Below the pieces are notes generated by a model, which saw nothing but the letters and a program-made list of their open reading frames with translations, was not told the DNA's origin and ran no database searches. A stretch of 64,000 bases of DNA, from NCBI GenBank assembly GCA_942159475.1, contig OW804094.1, positions 22,915,323 through 22,979,322 on the forward strand. The letters are read 5' to 3'. The translations under genes were made by a program, and so were the position numbers. Shown piece after piece: positions 21,472 through 31,653 of the stretch (position 1 is the stretch's first letter; every line of letters begins with the position of its first letter). Source of the DNA: Sthenelais limicola (Eukaryota; Annelida; Polychaeta; Phyllodocida; Sigalionidae).

Positions 21472-24400
21472 CTAACTTTCTCTAATAGCATTCCCTGCTG
21501 TCCCTTGCGGTCCCTTTTTCCTTGAAGGGCCTTCAGCAGAAAACTCATGATTGATAAAATCTTCAACTGTATGATAGACTCTAAAGCATTCGGGTAAACA
21601 TAAAAATACTTGGCAGTGGTCACATCCGAATGAAGTTTGAGATGGTTTATCTTTAAGGCCGCTTACAGAACGAGCATAACACACTTTACAATATGATCGT
21701 TTCAAACTCCTTTTGGAGGGCATGCATCGATGGGTCAGGCGATCTGGTTTGGGTTGTAGTCTCCGGGGGCTTGGTTCCAGGAGCTCTGAGGTCTGAAAAA
21801 TCTGGGAAACCAAAGTGACGGAATAGTCATAAAGAGGTAAAGATTTGCCACAAGTAGAGTTATACATAATCATAGAATTAATTTTCATAATTTCCAGAAC
21901 AAACCAAAAAATCTTTTTTGTCCACTTGTGACTTTTTCGAGCAAAGGAATAATATTGGAGGAGTTGGTCCGTCAAATCAACACCCCCCATGAATTCGGAA
22001 TATTCAATAACTGCTGTAGGAGCTTTTATCTCTGTTTTCTGAAATTTTCCAGTGTCTTTTGATTTCATTGGCCTGGTGCAGGTTCCTAAAGTTGAGCCAT
22101 GAATGGTGCTAAGCACCTGGATGATCTTCTTATCACGCCAAACAGTAAGCATCATCTCATTACATTTACTAAATAAACTGTCACCACGCTCTTTTAATTC
22201 AGGATGGGATTTAACCATGAGGGATTTAGGTAGATTTTTCCTGTTTTTTCTGAGTGTCCCACAGCAATAAGTCCGAAATTTGCCTAAAAGTTCTTCAAAC
22301 ATTTCAACCGAAGAATAATAATTATCAGTAAAAACATGATGAAATTTCCCCAGAGCTCCTGCCTCTTGTAGCAACTTCAGGACTACATCCTGGTAGATGT
22401 TCGTGGTGGCCCTTTCAATCCTTCCTAGGAAGGGGAATGCTTGAAGCACATATCCTGAAATAAATAGGTATTAAGTCTCACATGTATGTAAAACAGGTTA
22501 AGATATAAGCAATTGTCCTATTGCCTTATGTCTTAGAATAAAGCAAATGAGTGTTATGCTAACAGTAAATCTTGAATTATTTTGAATTAATATAGCCCCT
22601 TTCGGATTGCCTTCAATTTAATCCCACATACTTTGTATCACAGATATATTTAGTTCAATACCTTCCCTGCTGATATCTAAAAGGTTAGCTTTGAACTATT
22701 TCAATCAAAACCGATTTATGGATTTCCGCGGGGCTTGTTCAAAAATAAATTTGGACCGAACACAATGATTTTTTTATTTTGAATTAATATACCCCCTTTC
22801 GGATTGCCTTTAATTTAATCCTACATACTTTATATCCCAGATATATTTAGTTCAATACCTTCCCTCCTTATATCTAAAAGGTTAGCTTTGAACTATTTCA
22901 ATCAAAACAGATATATGGATTTCCCCAGGGCTTGTTCAAAAATAAATTTGCATCGAACACAAGGATTTTTTTATTTTGAATTATTTTGAATTAATATACC
23001 CCCTTTCGGATTGCCTTTAATTTAATCCTACATACTTTATATCCCAGATTTATTTAGTTCAATACCTTCCCTGCTGATATCTAAAAGGTTAGCTTTGAAC
23101 TATTTCAATCAAAACAGATATATGAATTTCCGCAGGGCTTGTTCAAAAATAAATTTGCACCGAACACAATGATTTTTTTTATTTTGAATTAATATACCCC
23201 CTTTCGGATTGCCTTTAATTTAATCCTACATACTTTATATCCCAGATTTATTTAGTTCAATACCTTCCCTGCTTATATCTAAAAGGTTAGCTTTGAACTA
23301 TTTCAATCAAAACAGATATATGAATTTCCGCAGGGCTTGTTCAAAAATAAATTTGCACCGAACACAATGATTTTTTTACTTTGAATTAATATACCCCCTT
23401 TCGGATTGCCTTTAATTTAATCCCATATACTTTATATTACAGATATAAATAGTTCAATACCTTCCCTGTCAATGTTCAAAAGTTATGTAGATGTTCTTAA
23501 CAGTAAAAATAGCTCACCAGATTTTGCTTCAGAAAGAACCCATATCTTGAAGCCCCATTTGTTCAGTTTGGCTGGGTTGTACTGCATGGCAGGTGCACGT
23601 CCTTTGTGTGGTACTGTGCTTTCGTCAATGGACAATTCTCTGAAATAAATATTCATAATTGAGTTTCAAATGTTATATCCATGTGATGGCAATCATCCTT
23701 GGCGGCCAGGGGCCGAAGAAAGGCGGCCGGGGAAAGGGGCAGTGGCGGCGGGGAGGGGTGTAGAGGGACCCGGCGGAAGTGCCAGCTAGACTTATACTTA
23801 TAGGTTCTGGTTAGTTTTAAGTGTGGGTAGAAGTGTATTATGAATTACTCTTACCTTTTGGGCTGGTAAACTCTGTTTGTGATGCCGTTAAGAAACGCAA
23901 ATATCCATTGCACTTTCCTGACAGCTGGAGAGAGGGTGCCGGCGATCGTTGGGAAGTTGAAGTAGCTGAAATGACCCAAAATAACGTAATAAAAACTATT
24001 ATTTTGTACATAGGGTTTCTCTTTCGTTCATGCAGTGATATAGTGTTTGAAATTTCATACCTGGATTATTATTTTTATCTTATTTCTTGGGATTTATTGT
24101 AGACAAAAACGGACGATAATAGGTGAATTTTGCTTACCGAAATATGGCCTTGAACCTATCTCTTCGCATCACCTGGGTAAAGAAGGGGGTCATTATCTCC
24201 CTTGATGTCGCCCAATAGTCCGAAAGCCTTGGTTTTTGGATGATACCCATCAGCATCGTTAGACCTATAAATTTCGCCATCTCCACCTCAGTTGTCGGTG
24301 TCCACGCCCCCTTGTGTTGCTCTGGGTGTTCACCACGAACTTGAGCTGCATAGTTGTTTGTGGCAGTGACCAGTGCACCAACGAAATGTAGAGTAAAAAA

Positions 24401-24745
24401 AACTCTAAAATAATCGATTATTTTGCAAATTGTTGGTAGTCGTGCCTCCTCTTCATCCATACCTGCTTGGGCCCCAGTAAATGGTTGAATCGGCGGGCTC
24501 CTTGCCATGTTGGGAGGCTGTGGAACCCATCTGTATGTTGTGCGGACTTCAGCTACTGATTCAGGTCTATCATCTTGAACTTCTTCCTCCTCCTCTTCAC
24601 TGTCTTCTTCGTCGCCGGGAGGTGGGATTGGGAGTACCCTCTTTCTTCTCAGTTCAAACAGGGTTGTAAGAGGCAGGTCGTCCTCCCAATCTTCAGCCAG
24701 GTCCTCCCAAAGATCTTCCACATCAAAATCGTGATTACTTGCCAT
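21472..24745 (-). CDS. piggyBac-type transposase, four exons
   Basis: Encodes a cut-and-paste transposase of about 607 residues that excises and integrates the element at TTAA; family members act in the nucleus. Exons on the minus strand: 24745-24138, 23965-23855, 23639-23518, 22454-21472. All introns are GT..AG (donors GTAAGC, GTAAGA, GTGAGC; acceptors TTCAG) and the phases join without a stop. The ATG has A at -3 and G at +4. The acidic N-terminus (residues 7-22) is followed by the typical FIGLTMLMGI..DYW block (about 168-185). Catalytic aspartates are visible: D245 in LSIDES, D324 in FTDNYY, and D440 in GGVDLTDQ with D443. A C-terminal cysteine-rich zinc-binding domain covers about 536-575 (CKVC..CDHC..C..C..H). 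Length is close to the 594 residues of the founding piggyBac. No frameshift or missing key residue was found, so activity is plausible but unproven. Confidence 0.93.
22455..23517 (-). other. transposase intron 3, filled by satellite
   Basis: 1,063 bp between exons 3 and 4, far longer than introns 1 (172 bp) and 2 (215 bp). Nearly all of it is satellite array 2. Confidence 0.85.
22575..23480. repeat. piggyBac internal satellite array 2
   Basis: Five units of the same satellite as 19170-20300 and in the same orientation. CCCCTTTCGG starts fall near 22595, 22792, 22999, 23197 and 23394 (spacing 197, 207, 198, 197). Each unit carries ATTTAGTTCAATACCTTCCC and CAGGGCTTGTTCAAAAATAA. Confidence 0.9.
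23701..23783 (+). other. G-rich island in transposase intron 2
   Basis: GGCGGCC and GGGG runs (for example GGCGGCGGGGAGGGG) contrast sharply with the AT-rich element around them. Quadruplex formation is possible on the plus strand, which is the template strand for the transposase gene. Confidence 0.6.
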
Positions 24746-24846
24746 TTTATGGCTGTTTTTCCTTTGTTATTAGAAGCTCTTCTGCACGACACAAAATTGT
24801 CTGGCAAATGACGTCTGCTAATTTTCCCGCGCAAAATGCTAAGTTA

Positions 24847-24884
24847 ACATGACGTTAATTATGACGTTAATTATGACGTCACAA
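24847..24884. repeat. piggyBac subterminal GACGT repeats
   Basis: Three copies of ATGACGTTAATT-type sequence ending in GACGTCAC. The same ACGTCAC word recurs inside the opposite end (18224-18310). Confidence 0.55.
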
Positions 24885-25038
24885 CTGTAATTTTTTTCAG
24901 TTCATCATTGTTTTTAAAAAAAGAAACAACTTTCCTTCCATTCCCCGAAAAAGAAAAATTAATACATGAATTAGTTTTAAAAATACAATGGTTTATTTAA
25001 AGTCACGTGTTTTTAATGCATTATTGCATTATTCGTCC

Positions 25039-25136
25039 AGCCCATGGGAATGCATTAATGCATTCTCCGTCCAGTCCATGGTAATGCATTAATGCATTCT
25101 CCGTCATACCCACGGGAATGCATTAATGCATTGTCC
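25039..25136. repeat. piggyBac subterminal 38-bp tandem repeats
   Basis: Three copies of about 38 bp, each holding the palindrome ATGCATTAATGCAT and ending TCCGTCxxxxCC. They sit directly inside the right terminus, where piggyBac elements need internal sequence for transposition, so a transposase-binding role is possible. Confidence 0.7.
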
Positions 25137-25304
25137 GTCTGGAATGGGTTAATAAATAATCCATGCTGAACATGGCATGTTTTCTATAGATTTTAGACTG
25201 TACCATTAGTCCCATAATTCCATGCGAATCAAGATTCAAAATGGCGGCTATGCAAATCCCCTATTGGACGAATACATCTACAAATAGACACGATTTTCCA
25301 TCCT

Positions 25305-25420
25305 TGCTTTTCCTTGCATTTCTAAGCAGCTGGTAAGGAATTCCCAGGGAAGGAATTCGCTATACAAACAATGCTATTTTTGTCATTCCTACGGTGAAAA
25401 AGCTTAGCAAGAAATATTTA
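25305..25420 (+). mobile_element. dispersed repeat M
   Basis: TAAGCAGCTGGTAAGGAATTC..AGGGAAGGAATTCGCTATACAAACAA..CATTCCTACGGT matches 55000-55130 in reverse orientation. Confidence 0.6.
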
Positions 25421-25837
25421 AAGAGCGATTTATTATGCAACGGACCCTTCTGTGCTCTTAGCAGATCCCCCTCGTGGTCGCGGCGGCGGCGGCAATTACC
25501 ATTTCACCACCTCGCTTCAAGAAGAAAGAGATTAAAACGTTATCTTTTCATCAGTGCCTAAGGTGGGAGTGACATATTCTTCCACTTTAGCAGCGGAGGC
25601 AAACATGTACATTACATGTAATTAACATGTAAAGTCATTAATGGTGGACACGGAGGTAAGTACATCAGCGCACTCTGTGGGTGGTTGTCTTTACCTTATA
25701 AGTCCTATACCCCGAGGCTACAGTGACTTGGAAGTCTCTTCTGGTAAAGACCAATTTTTCAGGCGGGTATCTCGGTGAGATGTGTGTCTGGTAGGGGGGC
25801 GGATGGGGGGGGGGCGTACCGAAAGGAAACTTTCAGT
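25421..25837. other. unassigned
   Basis: Holds a GCGGCGGCGGCGGC run near 25487 and ACATGTA repeats near 25603-25630. No gene recognised. Confidence 0.4.
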
Positions 25838-25935
25838 AAACTGCCTCACTCTCAGCTCTACCGCCCTTGATATAACCATATTAAATGTGTTGATAAGGGC
25901 GTAAAACAACCAATCTCACTCACTCACTCATACAT
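25838..25935 (-). mobile_element. dispersed repeat E, single copy
   Basis: Reverse complement of the 82-bp unit amplified at 48451-49290 (CTCAGCTCTACCGCCCTTGATATAACC..AATCTCACTCACTCACTCA). Confidence 0.8.
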
Positions 25936-26537
25936 ATTTCCATGCATTGAGTACAAATTCTCTCAGAATAGCCTGATTTTATCAAATACATTTTACGTAA
26001 ATTCTCAAGCAAGTAATAGTCAAATGAAGTCTAATATTTAAACATAGTGCTAAAACTCTATCATATCAATTCTGTTGACATATATGAAAGATATGCACAC
26101 AGTTTAGACATGTATAACAATTCCCATCCACCGGCGCCGTGCCCATACATGTTGACCATTATTAGTTTGACAAAATAAATGATAACAATTTCACATTGTT
26201 TAGACTACATCAGTCCAAAAAAATAAATGACAAGGCTACTCTGAGGGGCTTCTGGTGCATAATACCCAGGCGTAGTAGTGTACCAGCAGGCCAGAAATGG
26301 AGGTTATTAATCTGTTTAGTCTCTGCCTAAGGTGATTATAGTCGCAAGAACGCTCAAGGCAGTGACTAAAGGACTAAGAAGTGCTATGCTATATTATTGT
26401 CTGAAGACTAAAATGGTAGATTATGAACTAGCCACACGTTTGTTAAAATTTTAAGTGACCTAATATTCTCATGAAATACTAGTGGAGTAATAGGCAATGC
26501 CATAGGCAATTTCAATGAAAATTACACTATTTCGACC
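25936..26537. other. unassigned
   Basis: AT-rich, no recognised gene or repeat. Confidence 0.4.
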
Positions 26538-26806
26538 ACACAAATATTACACAATTTCATATGAATATCATAAAATGTTTTCACCAATATCATATAAATG
26601 ATCTATGAAAACCAAATGCATGATGGGAAAGATGGAGGCTTGAGTAATGGAAACATATATAACACATGCATATTGACATTAGAACATTGATAAATACTCC
26701 ATGCTGAATATGGGATATTTCCTTGACTGTACCATTGACTGTACCATTATAGTCCCATAATTCTAAGCGAATCAAGATATAAAATGGCGGCTTTGCAAAT
26801 CCCCTA
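26538..26806 (+). mobile_element. MITE family C, left end lost
   Basis: Matches the right two thirds of family C, from TTTCATATGAATAT..CCAAATGCATGATGGG to GCAAATCCCCTATA. Confidence 0.8.
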
Positions 26807-26817
26807 TAATGGAGGAT

Positions 26818-27162
26818 TCACTCTAGGTCCAATACCTCAGATCAGATAAGAATAGTATATCAGCCTACCTCGCTAATCGGTTTCTTGTCCTAGAACTCGG
26901 CGTTTTAATGGAAATATGATGACATTTTGCAGTCTTATATATATATATATATAATTATATAAACTTTTATTTTCCATATTACATACTTATGGCCTACATG
27001 GAGAATGGGTCTCCTGTCTCAGTCAGTTCTCAAAAGACAACAATGTAAAACAATGTAAAATAAAATAACAATAAAACAAAGCACTTAATGGAATTATAAC
27101 GACTCTTTGCGGTGAGAGGCTTTCCCTTCGTTTGAAGGGACTCTTCCAAGTTTGGGCCTAGA
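26818..27162 (+). mobile_element. MITE family G with an internal insertion
   Basis: Ends CACTCTAGGTCC and GGGCCTAGACTG. The body is interrupted within GTCTTAATGG by about 150 bp (26937-27085) flanked by TTA on both sides; the insert starts with (TA)n and contains TTTTATTTTCC. Confidence 0.75.
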
Positions 27163-27725
27163 CTGGATTTAGGGGTGTATGGACCCGCTCGTCCCCTCCC
27201 TTATTGTGTAACACCTTTATACCACAATCCCATCCACCACTTCACCCAACAGATGAAAGGACTTGAGCAAAACATAAACTATCGAGGTGCAATATGTATA
27301 TTTCATACGTTTCTCCACCACTTTATCATGGTTAACTTTACGCAGATTGCAGTGTCTATCTGCCTTGTAATCTACGTACTTTTGAAGTTGTGGGAGTTGT
27401 TTAAGAACAGTGTAAATAGATGATTTTATGGTGTAAATTACATGGTAGTTCCTCTACCATAGACGACTTATGCTTGTCTAAAAGCCATTCAGCCCCTGTC
27501 CTAGCGACACTAATGAAAATAGATGGCCAGAAATGTGACCACCAAGGTAGTGAAATAACAACTTGTCTCTCGGCAATTAAATGTCTTATCTCTTTATCTA
27601 CCTTTTGTTGTTATCGCTCGGCGTATCTACTTCTCACCTATTGTCCTGCGTCTCCTTGCTCCGGTGGGTCCTGTAATCACTGTACACTGTTAAAACTAAT
27701 GGTTCTGTGATGATGAACTTCAGTG
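27163..27725. other. unassigned
   Basis: Open frames of 82 and 96 codons show no recognisable motif. TAATGGTTCTGTGATGATGAACTTCA (27697-27722) recurs at about 28424-28455. Confidence 0.4.
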
Positions 27726-27800
27726 AGTTATAATAATGATAGATTTTTATTTCCATAAACGTTAAGTGTAATACATGGTACAAACTAGAAATTGAAATGA
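27726..27800 (-). mobile_element. retroposon 3' tail
   Basis: Reverse-strand GGAAATAAAAATCTATCATTATTATAA, similar to 12074-12150. Confidence 0.55.
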
Positions 27801-27829
27801 AGTAAAACATGGAAAAAGGAGTACTATAT

Positions 27830-28064
27830 GGGTCAGATTTTCAGAAAATGTACAATTGGCAGCTGTACACATTTAGTAAATTCTGCTAAATAAGGCTGCA
27901 ATTTGGTCAATACTAGATAAATTCGAGTATATTCTGCATTGCATTGATTCTAGCAATCTGTTTGGCTAGGTTGAACTGTATTTTGAACTTTATTTTCGTC
28001 TGAAATGTGGATTGGTTGAGAGGATTGGTGAAGGCCAATTGTACATTTTCTAAAAACCTGACCC
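27830..28064 (+). mobile_element. MITE family A, reference copy
   Basis: 235 bp with about 28-bp inverted ends that begin GGGTCAGATTTTCAGAAAAT, flanked by ATAT at 27826-27829 and 28065-28068. Landmarks are GGCAGCTGTACACATTTAG, TAAATTCGAGTATATTC, GGTTGAACTGTATTTTGAAC and GGATTGGTGAAGGC. It contains no open frame, so it depends on a transposase made elsewhere; the 4-bp AT-rich duplication does not assign a superfamily. Confidence 0.95.
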
Positions 28065-28208
28065 ATATACAGAATATACAGGTCTTCCAAATAGCCCTGA
28101 ATTTGGAAAAAGATCTATATTAGTTGACAATGTAATATGATATAATATGACATAATATGATATAATGTGCTGAGGTCGCCGGTATCTCATCGGTTCTTTT
28201 TAATATTC

Positions 28209-28412
28209 CACTCTAGATCCAAACCCTCTGATCAGATAAGAATGGTATGTCAGCATTCTTCGCTAATCGGTATTCTCACTCAGGACTCGGCGTTTTAATG
28301 GGAAAATAATGATATTTTGCGGTGTTGTTGGAATTATAATGGCACTTTGCAGTTTGAGGCGAGAGGCTTTGCCTTTGTTTGAAGGGACTTTCTCAACTTT
28401 GGGCCTAGACTG
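28209..28412 (+). mobile_element. MITE family G, full length
   Basis: 204 bp, CACTCTAGATCCAAACC to TTGGGCCTAGACTG. The body has TCAGATAAGAATGGTATGTCAGC and TTTGCCTTTGTTTGAAGGGAC. Confidence 0.82.
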
Positions 28413-28473
28413 TATTATTGGTTAAAAGTAATGGTTCTGTGATGATGAACTTCATGAGTTCTTTTTGATATTT

Positions 28474-28550
28474 CACTCTAGGTCCAAACCTTCTGATCAG
28501 ATAAGAATGGTATGTCAGCCTACTTCGCTAGTCGGTTTTCTGAAATATCG
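28474..28550 (+). mobile_element. MITE family G, left fragment
   Basis: CACTCTAGGTCCAAACCTTCTGATCAG onward for about 75 bp. Confidence 0.7.
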
Positions 28551-29079
28551 GTGAAATAACAACATGATAATTAGTTAAATTCTGGCATTTTAAGACAATG
28601 ACATTCTCTCTTATTAACAACTTAGAAAATTATGAGGCTGATAACACAAAGTTGCAAAACCATAAGTTTAGTTTTCTTCTTCTCATTTTGAAATGTTTGT
28701 TTGTTTGTTTATGTTTTATTTCAGTAAGCTCACAATTTATATTGCTATTTTCAGCTTATAATTAATATAAGTTACATGGAAAATAATAGAAACTACCAGA
28801 TTTATATAAGATCAAATTAGCAAATAATAACATCAATATTAGACTACTATTCCATCGGGCTAACTTTTGAGATAATATTAACCTATAGAATATGTTGGGT
28901 ATTTATCAGTGAGACTAAAGGATGATACAATGATACCTAGTGGTGATATACAAGATGTAAAACCACCGTGTATCTTACACATGCTACGCTTAGTAACATA
29001 CTAATCTGGAAATTTCTGAGTTTTCTATTAAGGAATGCTGAAGAAAGTTTGCCGTCTAGGTGTTTATAAATACGTACAT
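28551..29079. other. unassigned
   Basis: AT-rich with TTTGTTTGTTTG near 28695. No recognised gene. Confidence 0.4.
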
Positions 29080-29315
29080 GGGTCAGATTTTCAGAAAATG
29101 TACAATTCACCTACTCCAATAATCTCAAATAACCCACATTTAAGACAGAAATTAGCTTCAAAATGTAGTTAAACATAGCAAAACAGATACTTTAAATCAA
29201 CGTGATACCAAATGCACTCAGATATACCTGGTATTCTTCATTTTTTCAGTCTAATTTAGGAGAATTTCCTAAATGTCTAGAACTGCCAATTGTACATTTT
29301 ATGAAAATCTGACCC
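29080..29315 (-). mobile_element. MITE family A in a palindromic target
   Basis: Full-length copy flanked by TACGTACAT on the left and ATATGTACGT on the right. The restored target would be the palindrome ACGTACATATGTACGT with ATAT duplicated and two bases lost on the left. Confidence 0.88.
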
Positions 29316-29399
29316 ATATGTACGTTGAATGAACATGTTCTTGATTTGCTGCTGTCCTGATACCAATGGTCTTGTTGTGAATATATAAATCCGATATGT

Positions 29400-30047
29400 G
29401 GGTCAGATTTTCAGAAAATGTACAATTGTGATGTGTTTCAGGAAAATCAGTCATAAGTTGCAAAATTGATATTGTTCAAAGTGTTTTTTTCACAAGATCA
29501 AATTATTGGAATGTTCTAATTCTTGGAGGGTTTATCACTTATAGCTGTATCAATTGATGTATCAAATCTCAGGACAATGTGTCTAATATATCCTTTCATT
29601 TCAAAGGTCCTCATATGGACTAAATTTAGTTACTTTACTGTTTATTGACCCCCAGAAATATTGGAAAGTTGTTTTTTTCAAAAACGAAAATATCAAACTT
29701 AAAATCTAGAAATACTTATTAGATTATTAGACAGTTTACTATCATTGGAATCGGCTTGATCTCATCTTTTCAAATATAATGATATCTCAAAATCTATTTT
29801 TTGCGACTTATGACTCATTTTCCTGAAACATATCACAATTGGCAGCTGTCCACATTTAGTAAATTCTGCTGAATTAGGCTGCAATTTAGACAATACTAGG
29901 TAAATTCGAGTATATTCATCATTGCATTGATTTTAGCAATCTGTATGGGTAGGTTGAACTGTATTTTTAACTTTATTTTCGTCTAAAATGTGGGTTATTT
30001 GAGGAGATTGACGAAGAAAAATTGTTCATTTTCTGAAAATCTGACCC
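29400..30047 (+). mobile_element. MITE family A split by family B, ATGT duplication
   Basis: The outer element has ATGT at 29396-29399 and 30048-30051. It is interrupted after GTACAATT by the B copy at 29428-29836 and resumes AATTGGCAGCTGTCC. Confidence 0.93.
29428..29836 (+). mobile_element. MITE family B nested in A, AATT duplication (reference copy)
   Basis: 409 bp with inverted ends of about 38 bp beginning GTGATGTGTTTCAGGAAAAT and running through AAGTCGCAAAA-type sequence. AATT occurs at 29424-29427 and 29837-29840, where the uninterrupted family A has a single AATT, so the boundaries are exact. No coding capacity. Confidence 0.95.
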
Positions 30048-30051
30048 ATGT

Positions 30052-30528
30052 ATTAAATCAAATCAAATGTTGCCAATGGCTATAATGTGAAAGGTTTTTT
30101 TAATCAGATGAGAACAGTGTATATTTATTTTTCACAATGCTTGGCTTGTAGCATGATAACATTTTGAAATAGAAAATATTTATATAGGGACCCCCTAACC
30201 TTTGGTTTTGTTATTCGTCTACAAATCCTCATTGTGGTTGTTTAACGAGAAATGACATACCATGTTTTAATCATCTCCCAAATCACAAGATGCATAATTT
30301 GCAACCACTTATTTCTATCAGAGTGAAAAGATGGCAGTTCAAGGTAAAGGTAAATCTAAACCTTGAAGAAGTGGCTATGTGTAGGAGCATGGCGTCGGTG
30401 GAGGGTTTTTCTTTTATCTTCTCAGACTTATATATTCTGACTGTATTCACATATAGATAGACTGTATATATGTCTGTATACTCTTTTATTGAAGTATCGA
30501 ATAATTTGCCTCATCTATGATTGTATTT
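30052..30528. other. unassigned
   Basis: No recognised gene or repeat. Confidence 0.4.
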
Positions 30529-30935
30529 GTGATGTGTTTCAGGAAAATGAGTCATAAGTCGCAAAATTGATATTTTTCAAAGTAATTTATTTACAAGATC
30601 TCTTTACTGAAATGTTCTGATATTTATAGGGTCTAGCATTTATACTCATATAAGTCCATGTAACAAATTTTGGGACATTATATTAAATATATCCTTGCGT
30701 TTTGAAGGCCTTTGTGTGGAGTATATTTAGTTACTTTACTGGTAATTACCCATCTAGAAAAATTGCAAACTTTTTAAAAAAAAATAAAAATACCAAACTT
30801 AGAATCTAGAATTACTTTTTAGGTGTCATAGGGTTTACATTCATTGGGATCATCTTTATTTCCTCTTTTCAAATATTGTGATATCTCAAAATCCATTTTT
30901 TGCGACTTATGACTCATTTTCCTAAAACGGATCAC
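30529..30935 (+). mobile_element. MITE family B, ATTT duplication
   Basis: 407 bp. ATTT at 30525-30528 and 30936-30939, with differing outer bases, which shows the duplication is 4 bp and not 6. Confidence 0.93.
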
Positions 30936-30939
30936 ATTT

Positions 30940-31418
30940 AAGGAAGTATATATACTAAAAGTTATGCTAAAAATAATGATACATTTGTAAACCATAATAT
31001 CAGGCTACTCTGAGAATATTTATGCTAGATGTATAAAAATGTTTAAATAGTCCTGAATAAAATATTTACAAAATCAAAAAATCAAACCTACGAATGGGTT
31101 GTGGTTACCAGATGCTTAACAAGTAAAGGTAGCTATCATAAGGAAAAAAGACATTAAATAATGATTTGTTTTCTTTGAATTTTACAATTCTCTGTTCACG
31201 AAAAGTATAACAAACCGTTTATTCTCCGATTTGTTTGTGTTATTCTAATAAAGTTGATATAAAGAGCCTGTCCTCGTTAAATGAATGGACTGAACCTCCT
31301 GCCCTCTCTCATAAAGACACCCTGCCTCGGTAAAAAGAGCAGATAGATTTTCATCATTCAATATTGAGATACAAGGAGCATAGATTATAACAAGTGGCCT
31401 TAGAATGCACTCATATAT
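30940..31418. other. unassigned
   Basis: AT-rich. TTCTAATAAAGTTGATAT near 31234 resembles a retroposon polyadenylation signal but was not matched elsewhere. Confidence 0.4.
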
Positions 31419-31653
31419 GGGTCACATTTTCAGAAAATGTACAGTTCAACTTCGCCAATCCCCTCAAACAACCCAAATTTCAGACGAAAATAAAGTTCAA
31501 AATACAGTTCAACCTAACCAACCAGATTGCTAGAATCCATGCAATGCCGAATATACTCGAATTTACCTAGTATTGGCCAAATTGCAGCCTAATTTAGCAG
31601 AATTGAGTAAATATGTACAGCTGCCAATTGTACATTTTCTGAAAATCTTACCC
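31419..31653 (-). mobile_element. MITE family A, full length
   Basis: ATAT flanks at 31415-31418 and 31654-31657. Confidence 0.92.

Larger units (their letters stand above)
18210..25148 (-). mobile_element. piggyBac element, probably autonomous
   Basis: 6,939 bp bounded by the inverted ends CCCATTCCAGAC (18210-18221) and GTCTGGAATGGG (25137-25148). It is flanked by TTAA at 18206-18209 and 25149-25152. The CCC start, short inverted ends and TTAA duplication are the signature of the superfamily. It carries one spliced transposase gene on the minus strand (21472-24745) and two satellite arrays. Subterminal repeats occur at the right end (25039-25136), and ACGTCAC motifs occur near both ends (18224-18310, 24847-24884). 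The host sequence is a family C MITE, which fixes the boundaries. Perfect duplications and an unbroken reading frame suggest a recent insertion. Confidence 0.95.
17976..25267 (+). mobile_element. MITE family C split by piggyBac
   Basis: The left half (17976-18209) begins ATAGGGGAGTTGCATG and runs to GACATTAGAACATTAA. The right half (25149-25267) resumes TTAATAAATAATCCATGCTG and ends GCAAATCCCCTAT. Joined at a single TTAA, the halves match the uninterrupted copy at 32652-32980. Ends are AATAGGGGA / TCCCCTATT; the duplication length for family C is unresolved. Confidence 0.88.

Noticed and set aside
24481..24834. Plus-strand and second minus-strand open frames over transposase exon 1
   Set aside because: Shadow frames of the transposase coding sequence.
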